Below are positions 60,301-64,000 of a stretch of DNA of 64,000 nt, piece by piece; within the stretch, counting starts at the first letter, position 1; each line of letters opens with the position of its first letter. The stretch covers positions 39,013,554 to 39,077,553 of the forward strand of contig OX485803.1 of the NCBI GenBank assembly GCA_950295325.1, in the 5' to 3' direction. The position numbers and the translations under genes were made by a program. The notes beneath the pieces were generated by a model, which was not told the origin of the DNA, searched no databases, and saw only the letters and a program-made list of their open reading frames with translations. Source of the DNA: Polytrichum commune (lineage: Eukaryota > Streptophyta > Polytrichopsida > Polytrichales > Polytrichaceae).

Positions 60301-61049
60301 TACCTGTGCCACATCAATGTGGTGACTCTTCGTGGTGGTTGTGGTAATAAATTGCGTTGCATAGAAGGGTTATCCTTTTCTATTCTTTTCTTGCTTGGTA
60401 AATGCCTTACAATTTTGCAATCTGAGATGGGAGTTTCAAAAACGGGGGCACTAGGAGTGGAGGAAAAAACAATCTTGTGTCGGTCAGCGTTTCATTTAAT
60501 TGTGTGACCTATGGGATGGAAACGTGCAACTTGCAGGCGAACTTGATCCGACATGTGGCTAGTTGCCTATAAGTGAGTAGGACACAAGTCAGTCAGTCAC
60601 TGCAACACTTAGATGCTTGAGAAATGGAAGGTGGTTGTGCGCACACTTTGTAAGCAAGGACTTCTCCTTGGCACTCGTGCAATCATCACAAGTTTTCACT
60701 TGAGCAATGTGGTCAGGAATGTTTCACTCTTGTCAGGACATAGATCCCCTTTATTGTCCCCCTTTTGTTAAAGCTTTTTGGGTTTGGAGAGGGATACTAA
60801 GTGAGGGATACTAAGTGCGTGCGAATGAATCTAGTTCCTGTAAGGGACCTGTGAAGGAGAAGTAGGAGTTTCTATCTGCTCAAAAGCTTTCTGCTGAGGC
60901 TGATATTTTGGGTGTGCCATTGGTAGGGGTATGGTGAGAAATGCACACCTCGAGGGCAGTGCACATTTGGTCCACGGCTTAGCGACTCAGACATCCGCGC
61001 ACTTGCAGAGTTTGTGAGGCTGCAGGCTAATCAAGGGTGGCCCCAATGA
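57318..61049 (+). CDS. Cytochrome c6A, thylakoid lumen (low-potential class I c-type cytochrome)
   Basis: Seven exons: 57318-57446, 57963-58008, 58284-58397, 59190-59293, 59538-59569, 59797-59860 and 60927-61049; 612 bp, 203 aa, phases consistent. Exon 1 encodes a Ser-rich plastid transit peptide. Exon 3 supplies SRKMFSLVPTMVGFGICTLV, a hydrophobic stretch suited to thylakoid transfer. Exon 4 has the heme site CAGCH preceded by GAVFQRT. Exon 6 has the axial Met in GKGRMP. Exon 7 has the c6A-specific disulfide insertion (EKCTPRGQCTFGPRL) and ends in LAEFVRLQANQGWPQ. The disulfide pair distinguishes it from photosynthetic cytochrome c6. Its role in plants is unsettled; a lumenal redox or dithiol function has been proposed. 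Exon 3 is 114 bp and phase-neutral, so its inclusion rests on the hydrophobic content and good splice sites. A family B repeat sits in intron 3. Confidence 0.9.
58840..59165. repeat. Family B repeat inside intron 3 of cytochrome c6A
   Basis: GTCTCTCCTCTTAGGTGGT, GGTATAACATCCTTCAATA and CAAGTTCTCTTTCAATA match 52,905-53,200. It ends only about 25 bp before the exon 4 acceptor. Confidence 0.8.
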
Positions 61050-63122
61050 ACCACATTGCTTCAATTTTTGGTCGAAGTGTAGAACACTATATACAGAGGA
61101 CCTTGCATTTTACTGCAGGAATTGTGAGAAGAGACTGAGTGATTAATCAATTCAGAGAGTGCATTGGCCACATTGCCCATGATGTCAGAAGGTACGTTGG
61201 CCTATTGTGGGAAACTCCAACTCGGTGGCCCTCCTGTACAGTTGGATTTTTGCACGAATGGTGTCAAAATGGTCAGCAACTGTAAATCTTGGAGAATGTC
61301 ACATAATGTTCTATGGTTCAGATGTCACCGACAGTAGTTCATCAAGTTTAAACTTGAGACTCCATGATTCATTGAATGCCTATGTAAAAGGGGATCCATT
61401 TCAACTTCTACTGCAGTTCATTCAGAATACTCCAATATTATCTATTCAAACATTGAACTGCATTCCGAACGAAACCTAAGCCTCTCACGTGTGGCACTCA
61501 TGTGTAATGAACTTCTACTACCAATGAGGTTTTTGTATGAGATAGATTTGTGTGCTTAAAATGTTCACACAACCAACCCATTGGTGGTTTAAGGCCATGT
61601 GGTTCCTATGTGGTCGCCCTTCTTAATTTGACACCTCTATTTGAGTGGTATATGTTAGGGTTTGTAGTCAAGAACAAACATCAAAAAGCCATGTATTATG
61701 ATGAGATTGGATTATGTACTCAAAACATATCAACCATTCTAGGTTCAATTTTTGATACAATTGGGAGGGCATATATGATCGTGCTTAAAGAGAGAATATG
61801 CCACCTTGCCAACCCAATTCATTCCCCCTCTAATGCTAAATGTCAACACCTTCATCATGTCTCACCCACCAAGATTGTGCTCATTGTATGAAACTTTATA
61901 TGTATTGAAAAGGAGTCATTGTCACCATATCAATCATGACCTACATGTAGGTGAAATTTTTTAAATGATTGTGTTGTCCACTTAAAACCTAAAAATAAGG
62001 CACCACATAAAACAAGTGACCATGGAAGGCAAACGCACCTTATAAGTTCCACAATTAACACAATTGAGAGAGCCTATGTGATCACTTCAAACATATTGTG
62101 GTAGGGAAGGCTATAGATAAATTAGAAGTCAATCATCAATACTTTTTTATATATAAATAGTATTTTCATGGCACCATTTTCATGTTAGCGTGGATCATGA
62201 ACCTTTCCGCAAAGGTCATGTATCATTTCCATGTCAAAATTGAAGTTCAATAAAGTAATGTATTATATTCATCTCAAAATTATTCCGTTGTCAAATTATT
62301 GATGTGTAGCTCGTACCTCTTAATTTTTCTTTTAATTTGCCTCCAATACATGATGACTTTCCTGGGGGGTGGACTCTCATACCACATACAAACTAACATG
62401 AGTGTAAGAAGGGGGTATTATTTGAGGCATTAGCGTACATAGTATATACATCAGGGATAGGTATTGTTTTTTCTCTAGTTTGTTCATTCAAGATGGCAAT
62501 TAAGAAATCTAAAGTAAAGGTATCTATACACAAGGGGGGCCCTCGGGTTTAGAAAAGAACTTGACAATAGATGTGTTAGTTTCATCCAATTCACGTTTTC
62601 ATCAATGACTACCCTATCAATTCTTGTAAAGGTTTGTATTTTGGGTTATGGGTGTTCACGAACTAGAGGCTCTTCGAATGCTCATGGGTTGCCTTGAGTT
62701 TTTCTTTCCATATTGTGGCTAAAAAATATTTTATGATTTTCTTGTTGGAAAGTGAAAGTGGAAAACATATGTAACAAAGGTGTATTTAATTCATGGTTTA
62801 TATCTTGTATATGTAGTGGAGGCATTCATAACATTACCTTAGAAAACTTAGTATAAATACATGAGTCCATTTCCTAGTTGTACTTAGTACTTACACATTG
62901 GTTTTTCTCTAAAAACTTCTCATGTGTATGGGGTATAATTTCATAGTGGCCTACTACATTATTTAGGTTCCCAATGAAGAGTCCACCACCCCAAGATGAG
63001 TTCACACTAAATAGCATGCCATTAGAGTGAATTAGATGAAAACATAAGTTACTAAATTTAGTAGAAAGAGAAGTGGCGTTAATTTTTGTTTTATCCACAT
63101 TAAACCTCAAATGACAACAATG
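61050..63122. other. Downstream flank and repeat DNA
   Basis: The first few hundred bases are probably the cytochrome c6A 3' UTR. An ORF at 61,207-61,479 has no recognisable domain. A diverged family A copy lies at about 61,635-61,800. The rest is AT-rich with no feature I can support. Confidence 0.45.
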
Positions 63123-63226
63123 AAATTCAAACTAGTCATTCCTCTTCATAATTTGTTACTGAATGTATGATCATACATATGTAAAATTCAAACTAGTCAT
63201 TCCTATTCATAATTTTTTACTGAATA
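63123..63226. repeat. Two-copy 60-bp tandem repeat
   Basis: AAATTCAAACTAGTCATTCC starts at about 63,123 and 63,183; both copies end in TTACTGAAT. Confidence 0.85.
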
Positions 63227-63237
63227 GTCAAAACCCT

Positions 63238-63966
63238 TCATATGCTCGGGGGGGTGCACTATACTAAACATGTACGAGTGTACGTGAGTGCACATGAGGG
63301 GTATTGATTTGGACCTTGCCGTATTACGTATACATATGGTATACATGTTATAATTTATAGTTACGTACATATATGGAAGGCCTTTAAAAAGTATACAATA
63401 ATTGTACTTGTATGGTACTGTTACTGTACTACATATCATAAGTTTTCATATTGGATGAAATCGTTTGGAAATCGTTGGGTGGAGTATAAGGATCCAATTG
63501 ACTTGATGGACCGTCCATCAAACGTGGAGATTGGTTTATGTTGGTATCAAAAAGGGGCTAACAACAAGTGGACATATGATCTTACTGATCATTTGATGGT
63601 AGACTTAGAAACAATAATTGCATTGGCTACAATGACATATATTGGTGAATCAAATGTTTATAAGTTACATCCGGGAGATGAAAAAGTTTTCAACGACTTT
63701 GCTGATGAAAGCTAGGATATTTTGTTATACATATGATAGGGGTTGATTATTGTTCAAAAGTATATTTGTATACTTATGTTAATGACTATATATGAATGGA
63801 TGTTTTTTTTGTGTATACATATTGTCACTTGTATATTTATTGTTGCAATTGTATGTGTATTACTTCATTTCACAAAAAATAACTTGTATATAGGGGGTTT
63901 TTAGAGTATGCAGTGAACGCACGTGATTCTAGGTTTTATTGAAAGGTGCACCCCCCGAGTTCATAT
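63238..63966. mobile_element. Candidate small TIR element
   Basis: The left end CATATGCTCGGGGGGGTGCA (about 63,239-63,258) is matched in inverted form by TGCACCCCCCGAGTTCATATG (about 63,947-63,967), giving a roughly 20-bp terminal inverted repeat around 700 bp. The interior holds the ORF at 63,455-63,715. No target-site duplication could be established. Confidence 0.4.
63455..63715 (+). CDS. Unrecognised 86-aa ORF inside the candidate TIR element
   Basis: ATG-initiated ORF with a balanced, protein-like composition (Trp, Asp, Glu and Met spread throughout) starting MKSFGNRWVEYKDPIDLMD and ending in an acidic tail. It contains no recognisable domain. In a region this AT-rich an 86-codon frame with such composition is suggestive of real coding history. 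It could be a fragment of an element-borne or host gene; splice extensions were not found. Confidence 0.35.
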   Translation: MKSFGNRWVEYKDPIDLMDRPSNVEIGLCWYQKGANNKWTYDLTDHLMVDLETIIALATMTYIGESNVYKLHPGDEKVFNDFADES

Positions 63967-64000
63967 GTTCAAGTCAACAATCTTGCAATTAAAATTATTA

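Noticed and set aside
59965-60507. 180-codon ORF in the last intron of cytochrome c6A
   Set aside because: It has no recognisable domain and lies within an intron defined by exons that match the family well on both sides. Probably chance or an old repeat fragment.
25578-61049. A functional gene cluster linking BRE, the reductase, S1P and cytochrome c6A
   Set aside because: The four genes belong to unrelated pathways and compartments and are separated by repeat-rich gaps; co-orientation alone is not evidence.
1-64000. CRISPR array, bacterial operon or tRNA/rRNA gene
   Set aside because: The tandem repeats lack CRISPR-type short repeat/spacer structure, the genes are spliced, and no convincing tRNA or rRNA was seen by eye.

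Overview
This is a stretch of nuclear genome from a land plant. The evidence is spliceosomal GT-AG introns throughout, a plant-type chloroplast aldo/keto reductase, a site-1 protease and a thylakoid cytochrome c6A, all embedded in DNA rich in Ty3/gypsy-type retrotransposon debris and satellites. I cannot place the species from sequence alone. Four intron-containing host genes could be assembled exon by exon, and each spliced length comes out as a multiple of three with all exon phases agreeing: a BRE/BRCC45-type protein (25,578-30,867, 13 exons, 377 aa), a plastid aldo/keto reductase (33,682-36,077, 3 exons, 409 aa), a site-1 protease S1P/MBTPS1 (44,424-50,975, 10 exons, 1171 aa) and cytochrome c6A (57,318-61,049, 7 exons, 203 aa). 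They look like unrelated single-copy genes, all on the plus strand, not a functional cluster.

The left third (1-24 kb) is mostly mobile or decayed DNA. It opens with a heat-shock-element-dense promoter with a TATA box (about 940-1106), then remnants leading into a spliced gene-like unit encoding an N4/N6-type DNA methyltransferase-like domain with a degenerate catalytic motif (2,581-4,538). After that come a minus-strand F-box-like ORF (5,136-5,708), a 66-bp minisatellite (6,821-7,316), a Gln-rich coiled-coil gag-like ORF broken by three in-frame TAG codons (8,297-10,843) with a following LTR-like segment, and a Ty3/gypsy integrase relic preceded by an unusual array of four H2C2 zinc-binding modules spaced about 396 bp (13,172-15,549). 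A minus-strand gypsy LTR + PBS + gag fragment lies at 17,090-18,177 and is fused to a 179-bp satellite. A long inverted repeat (18,551-22,152) closes the block.

The intergenic spaces on the right carry several dispersed repeat families, a seven-copy 336-bp satellite with an ABCDDBC higher-order pattern (39.0-41.4 kb), and a possible small TIR element at the right edge. Host genes themselves carry local duplications: an intronic duplication with a decoy splice acceptor in the BRE gene, an interrupted intronic duplication in the reductase gene, and a tandemly amplified reductase 3' flank.

The most unusual observations are the tandem integrase zinc-finger array and the spliced methyltransferase-like gene. 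All calls are from reading the sequence; no database search was run.
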